Made by a program: the position numbers and the translations under genes. From Solobacterium sp. (lineage in GTDB: Bacteria > Bacillota_I > Bacilli_A > Erysipelotrichales > Erysipelotrichaceae): DNA of 64,000 nucleotides. Below the pieces are notes generated by a model that worked only from the letters and a program-made list of their open reading frames with translations, was not told the origin of the DNA and made no database searches. Below are positions 1 through 8,376 of this stretch, piece after piece. Numbering within the stretch: the first letter of the stretch is position 1; each line of letters opens with the position of its first letter. The stretch spans positions 159,659-223,658 of the forward strand of contig JAFWNG010000045.1 of assembly GCA_017510405.1 (NCBI GenBank), given 5' to 3'.

Positions 1-674
1 TGCATGCCCAGATAATTCGCAGCCGTCGCCTCGGGAACGGTGGACATGCCGACTGCGTCGGCTCCGAACGCCCGGTAAGCGCGGATCTCCGCAGCCGTCT
101 CATAGCACGGTCCGCTGAACAGCGCATAGACGCCCTGCTGCAGAGGAATATCCAGTTCTTTCGCCGTATCCAGTGTGAGTCTGCGCAGTGCCCGGTCATA
201 TACTTCGGTCATGTCGGGAAAACGCAGGCCGAAGCGCTCATCATTCGGACCGATCAGGGAATTGACGCCCATCAGATTGATATGATCCTCGATAAGCATC
301 AGATCTCCCGGAGAAAACTCCGTATTGATCCCGCCGCACGCATTGGTGATCACGATCGTCTCAACACCCAGTGCATGCAGAACGTACACCGGGAAACAGA
401 CCTCCTGCATGGACAGTCCCTCGTAGTAATGAAAGCGTCCCTGCATGACGGCGATCTCTCTTCCTTCCAGTTTTCCGAATACGAATCTTGCGGCGTGTCC
501 CGCCACCGCCGAAGCCGGGAAGCCGGGAATGTCCGCATACGGAATATAGTCCGGTTCCTGCAGCTGTTCGCCGAGACTGCCGAGTCCGCTTCCCAGGATC
601 ACAGCGATCTGCGGACGGTACGCGGTCTTTTCGCGGATATACGCAGCTGCGCGCATTGTTTTGTCATACAGCAT
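1..674 (-). CDS. Purine nucleoside phosphorylase, C-terminus cut by window edge
   Basis: Cytosolic enzyme of purine salvage that phosphorolyses (deoxy)inosine and guanosine to base plus (deoxy)ribose-1-phosphate. About 224 residues are visible, against roughly 270 in the trimeric class I family, so the C-terminal fifth lies outside the window. The reading frame runs open to base 1. Family motifs seen: GSGLG near residue 28 (phosphate site), GRFHYYEG near 80, TNACGGIN near 110, GPCYET and GADAVGMSTVPE near 190-210. The ATG at 674 follows an AAAGGAGACC ribosome site by about 6 nt, which fixes the start. It is divergent from the MFS gene at 879. The identification as the PunA-type rather than DeoD hexamer type rests on these motifs. 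Confidence 0.93.
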   Translation of the reverse strand, partial: MLYDKTMRAAAYIREKTAYRPQIAVILGSGLGSLGEQLQEPDYIPYADIPGFPASAVAGHAARFVFGKLEGREIAVMQGRFHYYEGLSMQEVCFPVYVLHALGVETIVITNACGGINTEFSPGDLMLIEDHINLMGVNSLIGPNDERFGLRFPDMTEVYDRALRRLTLDTAKELDIPLQQGVYALFSGPCYETAAEIRAYRAFGADAVGMSTVPEATAANYLGM

Positions 675-781
675 TTCTGCGGTCTCCTTTCTGTTATGTA
701 CGGCAGATACTTCGTACATAATTGCCTTTTCATCATCTTCTTCTGTTACTGTGCCATTTTTCCGCATGAACGGTCAAGCAG

Positions 782-810
782 GATATCTATTCATATTGCG
801 AATAGATATC
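782..810. promoter_or_regulatory. Inverted repeat upstream of MFS gene (candidate operator)
   Basis: GATATCTATTC at 782-792 and its exact reverse complement GAATAGATATC at 800-810 flank a 7-nt spacer. The A+T-rich stretch continues to about 860 and looks promoter-like. The core ATAGATATCTAT (second arm plus following bases) also occurs in the MarR-region palindrome at 54742-54757. The site lies between two divergent genes and could control either. No regulator is assigned. Confidence 0.5.
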
Positions 811-878
811 TATTTTATATTGATATTTCAAATATTTATGCATCCCGTTTATAGTATGCCTGTAAGGATGGTACGGAT

Positions 879-2015
879 ATGAAAAAGAACCTTGTGCTGA
901 AACTCGCGATCCTCTCCTGCTGCTTCGTAACAGCTTCCCTCAACGCGATCGCCGGAAATATTCCCGCTATGGCTGCCGATCTGAGCGGCACCCCGCTCGT
1001 TCTGATCGAACTGGTCACAACGATCCCTTCCCTGTTCTCCATGCTGGCAGTGCTCTTCTCTTCGAAGATCGCATCTGCCATCGGCTATAAGCGGATCGTT
1101 CTGCTGGGTTCCCTGATCGCCGGGGTCTTCGGCACTCTGCCGGTCATTCTGAACAACATCTGGCTGATTCTTGCGGCCAGAGGGATCTTCGGATTCGGCT
1201 GCGGTCTGATCACGTCCGCCATGCTCATCCTGATCATTTTCTTCTTTGAAGGCGACGAACGCTCTTCCATGATCGGTCTGCAGGGCAGTGCCGGCGGCCT
1301 CGCTTCCCTTGTTACAGCGTTTATTGCCGGCAGACTGCTGGCAGTAAGCTGGCATGCCTCGTTCCTGGTCTATCTCTTCGGCTTCCTGGTATTTGCGGCT
1401 GTACTGATCTTCATTCCCCATGTCGGATCGATCCGCACGACCGCTTCCACGACCGCGGATGCGCATTCCGCACAGGAATGGATCCGTCTGATCGGCCTGG
1501 GACTGCTGACCTTTGTCTCCGTCGCTCTGGCGACTGTGTTTGTGGTCAAGTGCTCCACTCTGGCGGCGGAGAAATCCATCAGCGGTTCTTCCATCGGCTC
1601 GACGCTCGTCATGTGCATCTCTGCCGGTTCTCTGATCGCCGGATATATTTACGGAAAGATGAAGAATATCCTGAAACAGTTCAGTCTGCCGGCATTCTAT
1701 CTGATCTGCGCAGCCGGCTTCGCTCTGGCATATATTTCTTCTTCGCAGTTTGCGATGATGATTGCCGCCTTCCTGCTCGGCTTCGGTTATCTTGCTTTCG
1801 TTCCGTTCCTGCAGGAAAGAGTATCCACGCGCTTTGCGTCCTTTGCGGCGACCGGTACGACTGTCATTCTGGTCTTCCAGGGTCTGGGTGCTTTCATCGC
1901 GCCTTATGCCGGCACACTGCTCAGTATCTTCGCAGATACACTGAACGGCCAGTTCCTGCTGTGCGGCATCCTTTATATCGTGCTGGCTGCGGCCGGCTTC
2001 CTGCTGAAAGACTGA
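879..2015 (+). CDS. MFS transporter, probable drug or metabolite exporter
   Basis: A 378-residue, strongly hydrophobic polytopic membrane protein with alternating long apolar segments, consistent with the 12-helix major facilitator fold. A charged cytoplasmic loop with GYKRIVLLGS follows helix 2 near residue 70, at the place of MFS motif A, though the match is loose. The first segment starts directly at the N-terminus (KKNLVLKLAILSCC). Length is normal for DHA-type exporters. The start is the ATG at 879 behind AAGGATGG. The substrate is unknown. The gene ends 14 bp from the convergent LysR gene, and a strong inverted repeat lies upstream. Substrate-specific motifs were not recognised, so only family level is claimed. 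Confidence 0.85.
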   Translation: MKKNLVLKLAILSCCFVTASLNAIAGNIPAMAADLSGTPLVLIELVTTIPSLFSMLAVLFSSKIASAIGYKRIVLLGSLIAGVFGTLPVILNNIWLILAARGIFGFGCGLITSAMLILIIFFFEGDERSSMIGLQGSAGGLASLVTAFIAGRLLAVSWHASFLVYLFGFLVFAAVLIFIPHVGSIRTTASTTADAHSAQEWIRLIGLGLLTFVSVALATVFVVKCSTLAAEKSISGSSIGSTLVMCISAGSLIAGYIYGKMKNILKQFSLPAFYLICAAGFALAYISSSQFAMMIAAFLLGFGYLAFVPFLQERVSTRFASFAATGTTVILVFQGLGAFIAPYAGTLLSIFADTLNGQFLLCGILYIVLAAAGFLLKD

Positions 2016-2028
2016 AAAAGACGGTGAT

Positions 2029-2892
2029 CTACACCATCTTTCGGATCTCTTCCAGGAATAATGCGATGTGCCGCGGCAGGATCTGATATTTCTTCCAGAT
2101 CAGATACATGCTCCGGCGGTCTTCCGGCTCAAACGGAACAAATACAAGGTCTGTCCCTTCGGTATGAATAATGTATTCCAGACCGGCAACATATCCCAGT
2201 CCGTCCTCCGCCATCAGCGATGCGTTATACAGAAGATTATAGGTTCCGACGATTCGGAACAGATGCATACTGACACCGGGTATGAGTTCATCCCCGCTCT
2301 CCCGGTTGATGATCAGCGGCCGGTCCAGCAGGTCTTCCTCCGGAATGATCTGCTTTTTTGATGCCAGCGGATCCTCTTTCCGCATATAGATGCCCATCCG
2401 GTCCTGGTGCGGCAGAGTGATGCATTCATAGCGGGCATGGTCCACACTGCCGAAGACAAGCGCCAGATCGATCAGTCCGTTGTCCAGCTGCCAGGACAGG
2501 TCCCGCCGGTCGCCGCTGGAAATATGCAGATAGACGTCCGGATATTCTTCCTGCAGTTTCCGGAATGCCTGCGTAATGGTATGAACACCGTACGTCTCCC
2601 CGGCTCCGATGTAGATATCGCCGCTGACATCGTCATTCCCTGCCCGGACTTCCGCTTCTGTTTTTTCCGCCAGCATGAGCAGTTCCCGGGCACGCTTCTC
2701 GAGCAGCTGTCCCTCGGCAGTCAGAGTAAGCGTCCTGGTGCCCCGTACAAACAGTTTTTTACCGAGTTCTTCTTCCAGTTCCGCGATCTGCCGGGATAAT
2801 GTCGGCTGGGAAATATGAATGACTGCCGCTGCCCGGGAAAAACTCGCTTCCCGTGCAACCGCCAGGAAATATTGCAGTACACGCAGATCCAT
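2029..2892 (-). CDS. LysR-family transcriptional regulator
   Basis: A 287-residue LTTR: N-terminal winged helix-turn-helix (residues 1-60, with FSRAAAVIHISQPTLSRQI as recognition region), linker helix, then a two-lobe effector-binding domain of the periplasmic-binding type. The ATG at 2892 is preferred over one two codons upstream, because AAGGAG then sits 6 nt away and the protein begins MDLRVLQYF as is usual for the family. It converges with the MFS gene and is separated from the GH2 gene upstream on the same strand by a terminator, so it is probably its own unit. The target is unknown; the adjacent MFS gene or the GH2-esterase operon are the obvious candidates. Confidence 0.9.
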   Translation of the reverse strand: MDLRVLQYFLAVAREASFSRAAAVIHISQPTLSRQIAELEEELGKKLFVRGTRTLTLTAEGQLLEKRARELLMLAEKTEAEVRAGNDDVSGDIYIGAGETYGVHTITQAFRKLQEEYPDVYLHISSGDRRDLSWQLDNGLIDLALVFGSVDHARYECITLPHQDRMGIYMRKEDPLASKKQIIPEEDLLDRPLIINRESGDELIPGVSMHLFRIVGTYNLLYNASLMAEDGLGYVAGLEYIIHTEGTDLVFVPFEPEDRRSMYLIWKKYQILPRHIALFLEEIRKMV

Positions 2893-2922
2893 AGGCATCT
2901 CCTTTTTTTCATCATAACAGAA

Positions 2923-2949
2923 AAGCCCGGAGAACCTCTCTCCGGACTT
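2923..2949 (-). terminator. Intrinsic terminator after GH2 gene
   Basis: On the minus strand, AAGTCCGGAGA pairs with TCTCCGGGCTT (11 bp, one G-U) and is followed by TTTT. It separates the GH2 operon from the LysR gene. Confidence 0.8.
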
Positions 2950-2959
2950 CCATCACCGT

Positions 2960-5152
2960 TTATTTTCTGATTTTCTGCAGGATGTTATTGATCGAGCGGC
3001 GGATATTCATACTGATATTCTCACCGGCGAGATCCAGGAAGTGTTCCAGATCCATCTCACAGGTATCCAGTCTGCTCAGATCGGAACGGAACTCTTTCAG
3101 GATCGGATCCTCTCCCGGGCTTTCGGTATTCACTGCCCGCAGGACAACTTTACGCGCATCCGAATTCTTCACAAGATCCATGATCTTATCCCGCAGGGAA
3201 TAGCAGTCTTCTTTCAGCCCGGAAGAATCGAACCAGTTCAGAATGCTCGGCCCGTCATAGATATATGCGGGGTTAGGTTCCACCGTATGACGGATCTCAA
3301 TACGATCCTGACCATGTGCCGTACGCGCCTCGATCGTATGCTTTTCCGTGATCGGTACACAGAAGCGGAAAATGCGGCTTCCCTTCTGTGTTTCAAGCAA
3401 TGTGCCGTCTTTATACAGAGAGACTTCCGGTTCATTGGAATACACTGTGATCTGTACGGTATCTTCCGCATGATCCGTAAAGCGTCTGCCGCAGACATGA
3501 ACAAACGGGTCATCGGACCAGTATGCCTTGTACAGGAAGTAAACATCTTTTAAGATCTTGCGGTCCATCGTCACGATACCCTTCTGATTCACACCCGGTG
3601 TACCGCCTTCGTTTCGCGCGTCCGCAGCGAAGTCGAACATATTCCATGCATAGGTGCACCACAGCCAGGGTCTCTGTTCGATCATGTTCAGAATATACTC
3701 ATGGTAGACCATCTGGTATTCCTCAGTATAGTCACCGCGGGACGGTCTGGCAGAGTGGAATGCCGGGTTTGTGTCACATCCGTACTCGGTGAATCCAAGC
3801 GGCAGGTCCGGATGAAGGCGGTGTGTCTCGTCCAGGAATTCATCGTTTTTCTCCAGTCCTTCCGCATACCAGCCGAAATACAGATTATATGCGCCGACAT
3901 CCGAGATATCAATGAAATCACTTGCTTTGTCCAGCAGCATCACATGCGCCATTGTTGTCGGCCGCGAAGGATCCATGCGGTGTACGAAGTCATTCAGATC
4001 GATATGGTTTTCGTACATTCCTTCTTTCATGCCCTGCATCGTGATCTCATTGGACAGTCCCCAGACAACGATAGACGGATGGTTGTAATTCTGTGTGATC
4101 AGTTCCCGCATCTGTGAGAAGGTATTCTCACGGCCGCCGGCCATGTGTTCTGAGATGTAGGGAATCTCTGCCCAGGCAATGATTCCGTATTCATCACAAA
4201 GCTCATAGAACTTCTGCGCATGCTGATAATGGGCAAGACGAATGCTGGTCGCACCCATCTCATAGATCAAACGGAAATCTTCTTCATGCATTGCCGCAGT
4301 CAGGGCATTGCCATATCCTTTTCTGTCCTGATGACGGGAGACACCGCGCAGCGGATAACTGCGGCCGTTCAGGAAGAAGCCTTCATTGGCATCAATGCGG
4401 AATGTACGGCATCCGAACTTCTGTTCGATCCGGTCCATTTCTTCCCCCTCTTTGTACAGGGCAGCTTCCGCCATGTACAGATATGGGTCCCTGCGTCCGT
4501 CCCAGAGATGCGCGTCTTTCAGCAGGAATGTGAACTGCGCATGACCGTCTGTTGATTCCGCGGTCTGTGTTTCTCCGTTTACCGTGACACGAACGGTGCC
4601 GCCGTTCTGCCATGTTTCCACGGTCACTTCATAGTCGCTTCCTTTGCATACCGGTGTGATCTTCATGCCTGGCGTACCGTCTTTGACCAGTTCAAAGTGT
4701 GTTTCCGGAACAAGAATCAGATTTACTCCGCGGTACAGGCCGCCATAGAATGTGAAGTCCGCATTCTGGGGATATACCGTCTCACTCGGACTGTTGTCTG
4801 CCCGTACACTGAGCAGTGTTCCGCCTTTGCGTACCGCGTCTGTCAGATCCACACGGAATGTGGAATAACCGCCGTCATGGTGCGCCAGCAGTACATCATC
4901 CACAAAGACGTCACCGCTGCTGTTGCAGGCCGGAAGATCCGCATACATGCGCATGCCGTCTTTCAGTTCTGTATCGATTCTGCGTGTATATACCGCACTG
5001 CCGCGCCAATAGTCATTTCCGCCGTCCTGCCCATCCAGAGCATTCCATGTATGCGGCAATTCAACGCTTTCCCAGTCTTCCGGGTAAACAGATGGAATTT
5101 CTGCTTCTTTGCAAAATTTCCAGCCGTCATTGATTGTTAGAATCGTTCTCAT
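2960..5152 (-). CDS. GH2 glycoside hydrolase (beta-galactosidase/beta-glucuronidase type)
   Basis: A 730-residue cytoplasmic enzyme without a signal peptide. Order: jelly-roll sugar-binding domain (residues ~1-165, DYWRGSAVYTR), immunoglobulin-like domain, TIM barrel (~265-565), then a C-terminal beta domain. The acid/base Glu is in VVWGLSNEI and the nucleophile Glu in LGFTEYGCDT. NLYFGWYAEG and VNQKGIV resemble beta-glucuronidases; an N-x-K triplet is present but also occurs in some beta-galactosidases, so the sugar is undecided. Its ATG overlaps the amidohydrolase stop as ATGA, so the two are translationally coupled. The uronate genes nearby make a glucuronide substrate attractive, but that is inference. 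Confidence 0.88.
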   Translation of the reverse strand: MRTILTINDGWKFCKEAEIPSVYPEDWESVELPHTWNALDGQDGGNDYWRGSAVYTRRIDTELKDGMRMYADLPACNSSGDVFVDDVLLAHHDGGYSTFRVDLTDAVRKGGTLLSVRADNSPSETVYPQNADFTFYGGLYRGVNLILVPETHFELVKDGTPGMKITPVCKGSDYEVTVETWQNGGTVRVTVNGETQTAESTDGHAQFTFLLKDAHLWDGRRDPYLYMAEAALYKEGEEMDRIEQKFGCRTFRIDANEGFFLNGRSYPLRGVSRHQDRKGYGNALTAAMHEEDFRLIYEMGATSIRLAHYQHAQKFYELCDEYGIIAWAEIPYISEHMAGGRENTFSQMRELITQNYNHPSIVVWGLSNEITMQGMKEGMYENHIDLNDFVHRMDPSRPTTMAHVMLLDKASDFIDISDVGAYNLYFGWYAEGLEKNDEFLDETHRLHPDLPLGFTEYGCDTNPAFHSARPSRGDYTEEYQMVYHEYILNMIEQRPWLWCTYAWNMFDFAADARNEGGTPGVNQKGIVTMDRKILKDVYFLYKAYWSDDPFVHVCGRRFTDHAEDTVQITVYSNEPEVSLYKDGTLLETQKGSRIFRFCVPITEKHTIEARTAHGQDRIEIRHTVEPNPAYIYDGPSILNWFDSSGLKEDCYSLRDKIMDLVKNSDARKVVLRAVNTESPGEDPILKEFRSDLSRLDTCEMDLEHFLDLAGENISMNIRRSINNILQKIRK

Positions 5153-6045
5153 TTTTCCTCCATATGTATGCCAAAGTATTTGATGGCATTTTCAAAGCAG
5201 ATACTGTTGTATGCTTTTCGGCTGAGCCGTCCGGAAGAGACTGCCTGATCCAGATACTCTCCCAGCGGGAATGTTTCGTATTGATTCGTTGTGTCAGTTG
5301 CGTAGCATAACCTGTCCCGGTAACGTTCCAGAAACCAGATCCCATACTCCGGATCGCGCAGGATCGCCATCGAACCGCTGAACGCGGACAGATCACCGCA
5401 GAGATTCGGACAGGTCTCAAACAGTTCTTCCACCCTGCCCGGGCGGATGACCGGTCCTCTGCCCATAACGCTGCGTGCTTCATTGCCCTCTTTCGGACAG
5501 TCGGCAGAGATCTCAAGCCAGAAGACCTGACTGTGCCCGAATATCGTCAGTTCCGGGTGCTTTTTCAACGTCTCTTCCAGAAGCGGCAGGCCCCCTCTGT
5601 CGCAGATACCATAGGCATAACCGGGTTCAGGACTCATGTGGAACGTGACCGGCATATGCAGTTTTTCCGCCGCTGTAAAGATGCTTTCAAGGATCGGGCT
5701 GTCGATCCATTCATTGATCATGACTTCTCCGACACCGACCGCACCCTGTTTTTTGTACATCTCCATGCGATCATAGACCGTATCCGGATCAGTCTTGTCA
5801 AAATTACACATCCAGGAGAAAAATTCCGGATCCCGGGCGGTGACAGTTCTTCCGGTATCGTTCCCTTCGATCCATCCCCGGGATGTTTCACCGCCGGACA
5901 TCAATATCGCGTGTGTGATGCCCTGCTGCTGCAGATGGCGTTTCAGCTCCTGCGGATCGGCGCAGTAATCGGCTTTGGGATTCCATGCATTCTTTTCCCG
6001 CTGTGTGCGTTTCAGGCAAGTATGTGTATGAATATCGATTTTCAT
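5149..6045 (-). CDS. Amidohydrolase-family (TIM-barrel) metal-dependent hydrolase
   Basis: A 298-residue protein that begins MKIDIHTHTCL; the HxH pair at residues 5-7 is the usual first metal ligand set of the amidohydrolase-2 group (decarboxylases, lactonases). Further His/Asp candidates are VTFHMSP, FGHSQVF and CYATDTTNQYE, the last a plausible metal Asp near the C-terminus. The ATG at 6045 is chosen over an upstream TTG because the preceding gene ends at 6048 and an AGG sits 9 nt upstream. The stop overlaps the GH2 start (ATGA), and the GH2 Shine-Dalgarno GGAGG is encoded in its last codons. It may open a sugar lactone or remove an acyl group from the same substrate; this is not provable here. 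Confidence 0.8.
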   Translation of the reverse strand: MKIDIHTHTCLKRTQREKNAWNPKADYCADPQELKRHLQQQGITHAILMSGGETSRGWIEGNDTGRTVTARDPEFFSWMCNFDKTDPDTVYDRMEMYKKQGAVGVGEVMINEWIDSPILESIFTAAEKLHMPVTFHMSPEPGYAYGICDRGGLPLLEETLKKHPELTIFGHSQVFWLEISADCPKEGNEARSVMGRGPVIRPGRVEELFETCPNLCGDLSAFSGSMAILRDPEYGIWFLERYRDRLCYATDTTNQYETFPLGEYLDQAVSSGRLSRKAYNSICFENAIKYFGIHMEEK

Positions 6046-6047
6046 TG

Positions 6048-7382
6048 TTACCAACCTATGACCGCCGCCGCGTCTTTCAGTTCATCCGGATCCTGTCCGT
6101 CGATTCGTGTCAGCGTATCCGCAAATACCAGGATCTTTTCATCCTGTGCCTTTGGCCACGTGATACGGTTTTCACCGTTTGGATCCCCTGTTTTTGCAAA
6201 TGCCAGCAGATATCCGGTCATTTCGTTCATCAGATCATTGTCGCGCTTCTGCCACGGACGCCAGCCTTCCCGCAATGTACCGAACCAGTACCAGAGATCA
6301 CTGCTGTGGAAACTTCCGGCATCATCACCGGGCAGATGCCGGCTGAACAGATACGCATAGGACGGTGTTTTGCGGCTGAACGCATAGCCGCATGCATCTT
6401 TGTGCATCTGCGGCGGATCCATATCCATGGCGTTGGATCCGATCAGATACGGAATATCCATAACGTTTCCGCTCCGGATCCTTTCTTCCACACTCTGCGG
6501 CAGCACTTCATTCCCGCTGACCGGATTGCATAATCCAAAGTACTTCCGGAAGTCTTTTCCAAGCAGGCTTCCAAATCCGGCATACAGTTCCTGCGGAGAT
6601 AATCTTTCCATCTCTTCCAGTGTTTCTGCGCCGCATGCCTTTTTCAGATCATTCCAGAGAGGCATCATTTCCTCTTCCGCAACGCACTTGTTCATCCAGC
6701 TGCCTTCTCCCCCTCCGGAGGAGAGGACTGCTTTCTGAAAGAGTCCTTCCGCCAGCGGACTGCAGCACAGTACCTGAACAGCTCGTGCGCCGGCAGACTG
6801 TCCCATCAGCGTAATGTTTTCCGGATCACCGCCAAATGCGGAAATATACGTATGGATCCACTTCAGAGCAGTAAGCATATCATAGATCCCGTAGTTCCCG
6901 CTGTGTCCGTCCCGCTCTTTCAGTTTTGGATCACAGAAGAATCCCAGCGGTCCCAGCCGGTAATTCAGAGTGACCGCGATGACATTCTCACGCGGCCATA
7001 CAGGGTCCCGGAAACATTCCTCATCCGAAGAACCGCCCATGAACGCACCGCCGTGGATATAAACGATGACAGGGCAATGCGAGGCATTCTCCGGCGCAAA
7101 GATATTGAGTACCTGACAGTCTTCGCTGTAGGTGAATTCACAGCGGTCACGGAATTCATGATAATAAAATTTCCGATTGCTTTTATTCTCCGGCATGAAC
7201 GTCCTGCTCTGTATGGATGCCGGTCCATACTGGTCTGCCCGCAGTTCTTCCCCATAGTTGTCGATCATTTCCGGAAGGTGCCATCTTTGTGCTTTTGCGT
7301 AGGGAATGCCCAGCCAGCGGACCGTGCCGGGATCTTTGCCGGGGATACTGTACAGACAGCTGTTATTGATTCGTGCAATCAC
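6048..7382 (-). CDS. Type-B carboxylesterase family hydrolase
   Basis: A 444-residue alpha/beta hydrolase of the carboxylesterase/lipase (COesterase) family, somewhat short against the usual 480-550. Seen in order: SEDCQVLNIFAP near residue 80, oxyanion-hole HGGAFMGGSSDE near 100, nucleophile elbow LMGQSAGARAV near 190, and a C-terminal SSDLWYWFGTL region that carries a likely catalytic His just before it (FHSSD). There is no signal peptide, so it acts in the cytoplasm. The start is a GTG at 7382 with AAGGAG 5 nt upstream; the overlapping ATG is followed at once by a stop. First gene of the esterase-amidohydrolase-GH2 operon. It likely removes acyl decorations before glycoside cleavage (inference). 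Confidence 0.87.
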   Translation of the reverse strand: MIARINNSCLYSIPGKDPGTVRWLGIPYAKAQRWHLPEMIDNYGEELRADQYGPASIQSRTFMPENKSNRKFYYHEFRDRCEFTYSEDCQVLNIFAPENASHCPVIVYIHGGAFMGGSSDEECFRDPVWPRENVIAVTLNYRLGPLGFFCDPKLKERDGHSGNYGIYDMLTALKWIHTYISAFGGDPENITLMGQSAGARAVQVLCCSPLAEGLFQKAVLSSGGGEGSWMNKCVAEEEMMPLWNDLKKACGAETLEEMERLSPQELYAGFGSLLGKDFRKYFGLCNPVSGNEVLPQSVEERIRSGNVMDIPYLIGSNAMDMDPPQMHKDACGYAFSRKTPSYAYLFSRHLPGDDAGSFHSSDLWYWFGTLREGWRPWQKRDNDLMNEMTGYLLAFAKTGDPNGENRITWPKAQDEKILVFADTLTRIDGQDPDELKDAAAVIGW

Positions 7383-7412
7383 ATGTTCTCCTTATATTCG
7401 GCATACAGACAA

Positions 7413-7439
7413 AGCCGATGCTGCAATACAGCACCGGCT
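7413..7439 (-). terminator. Possible weak terminator after HAD gene
   Basis: An 11-bp stem AGCCGGTGCTG/CAGCATCGGCT (one G-T pair, 5-nt loop) on the minus strand, followed by only TTTG. It lies between the HAD gene and the esterase operon, so read-through is possible. Confidence 0.55.
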
Positions 7440-7479
7440 ATTGTGTACACCGTATTGACTCAGAGTAATAAGTATTGAT

Positions 7480-8364
7480 TTATTCTTCCCACGGCGCTTT
7501 TTCTGCCAGTGAATCAAAGAAGCGCTTTACCTGGGCATCCATGTATTCCCCGGCATATGTACCGTTACGGAAACGTTCTGCCGATTCGGAATATAACTGT
7601 TTCCAGGACTGTGTTTCCTGTCCGGGAATGATCGGATAGTACATAACGCCGTTCTTTTCCGCGGACTCATAGTCACCCGGAGCGTCGCCAATCATCAGTA
7701 CATGATCTCTGCTGTATTTGCCTTCCATGGACTTGCGGATGCACTCTGCTTTGGAACCGAGTTCCTGACCGGCTGTCACAGTAACATAACAAACCAGATC
7801 ATTTGCGATCCATTCTCTTTCCAGGGCATCATGCGTCGCTGCGGATACGATGACGATGTCTGCGAATTCACTGATCTTTTCCAGTGTTTCGCGGACATAC
7901 GGCAGCGGTGGAAGATCATGGACGATACGGCGTACATTCTGATCGACCTCATGGCTCCATGCGATCGCCTGATGGATCGCGGGATCCTGCGTACCGGTCT
8001 TTTCCGCATACGCTTCCAGAGCGCCGCAGCCCAGCACCGGTGTTTCTTCCGTCCATTTCTTCAGTTCGGTAAGATCCGGCAGAACATAGCCGCGTTCTTT
8101 CACTTCCGGACGCTTTGCATTTTCTTCCAGACACTTGACGATGCCCGGGAACCGGTTGATTCCTCTTGTACGGGCATACAGGTTGTAGAAATCCCAGACT
8201 TCCCGGAAGTATTTGGATACAGACTGCAGTTTCCATACATTGACCGCAGCCGGGCAGAAGCACTCTTTATGCTTCAGTTCCATATTGTCAAATACGGTTC
8301 CGTCGGAATCGATACAGACCAGCAGATCATGTTTTGGTTCAAAATCTTTCAATAGATCTGTCAT
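7480..8364 (-). CDS. HAD-superfamily hydrolase (sugar phosphatase-like)
   Basis: A 294-residue haloacid dehalogenase fold protein. Motif I is CIDSDGTVFDN (residues 17-27; catalytic Asp then Asp+2), motif II VIVSAAT near 170, motif III Lys in GSKAEC near 205 and motif IV MIGDAPGD near 222. A long helical cap (about residues 40-150) lies between motifs I and II, typical of C1-cap phosphatases and phosphonatase relatives. The start has AGGAGG 4 nt upstream and lies 12 bp after the GH3 gene, so both belong to the ABC transporter operon. A role in dephosphorylating a sugar phosphate from the imported glycan is inferred from position only. Confidence 0.87.
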   Translation of the reverse strand: MTDLLKDFEPKHDLLVCIDSDGTVFDNMELKHKECFCPAAVNVWKLQSVSKYFREVWDFYNLYARTRGINRFPGIVKCLEENAKRPEVKERGYVLPDLTELKKWTEETPVLGCGALEAYAEKTGTQDPAIHQAIAWSHEVDQNVRRIVHDLPPLPYVRETLEKISEFADIVIVSAATHDALEREWIANDLVCYVTVTAGQELGSKAECIRKSMEGKYSRDHVLMIGDAPGDYESAEKNGVMYYPIIPGQETQSWKQLYSESAERFRNGTYAGEYMDAQVKRFFDSLAEKAPWEE

Positions 8365-8376
8365 GGCTTCCTCCTG

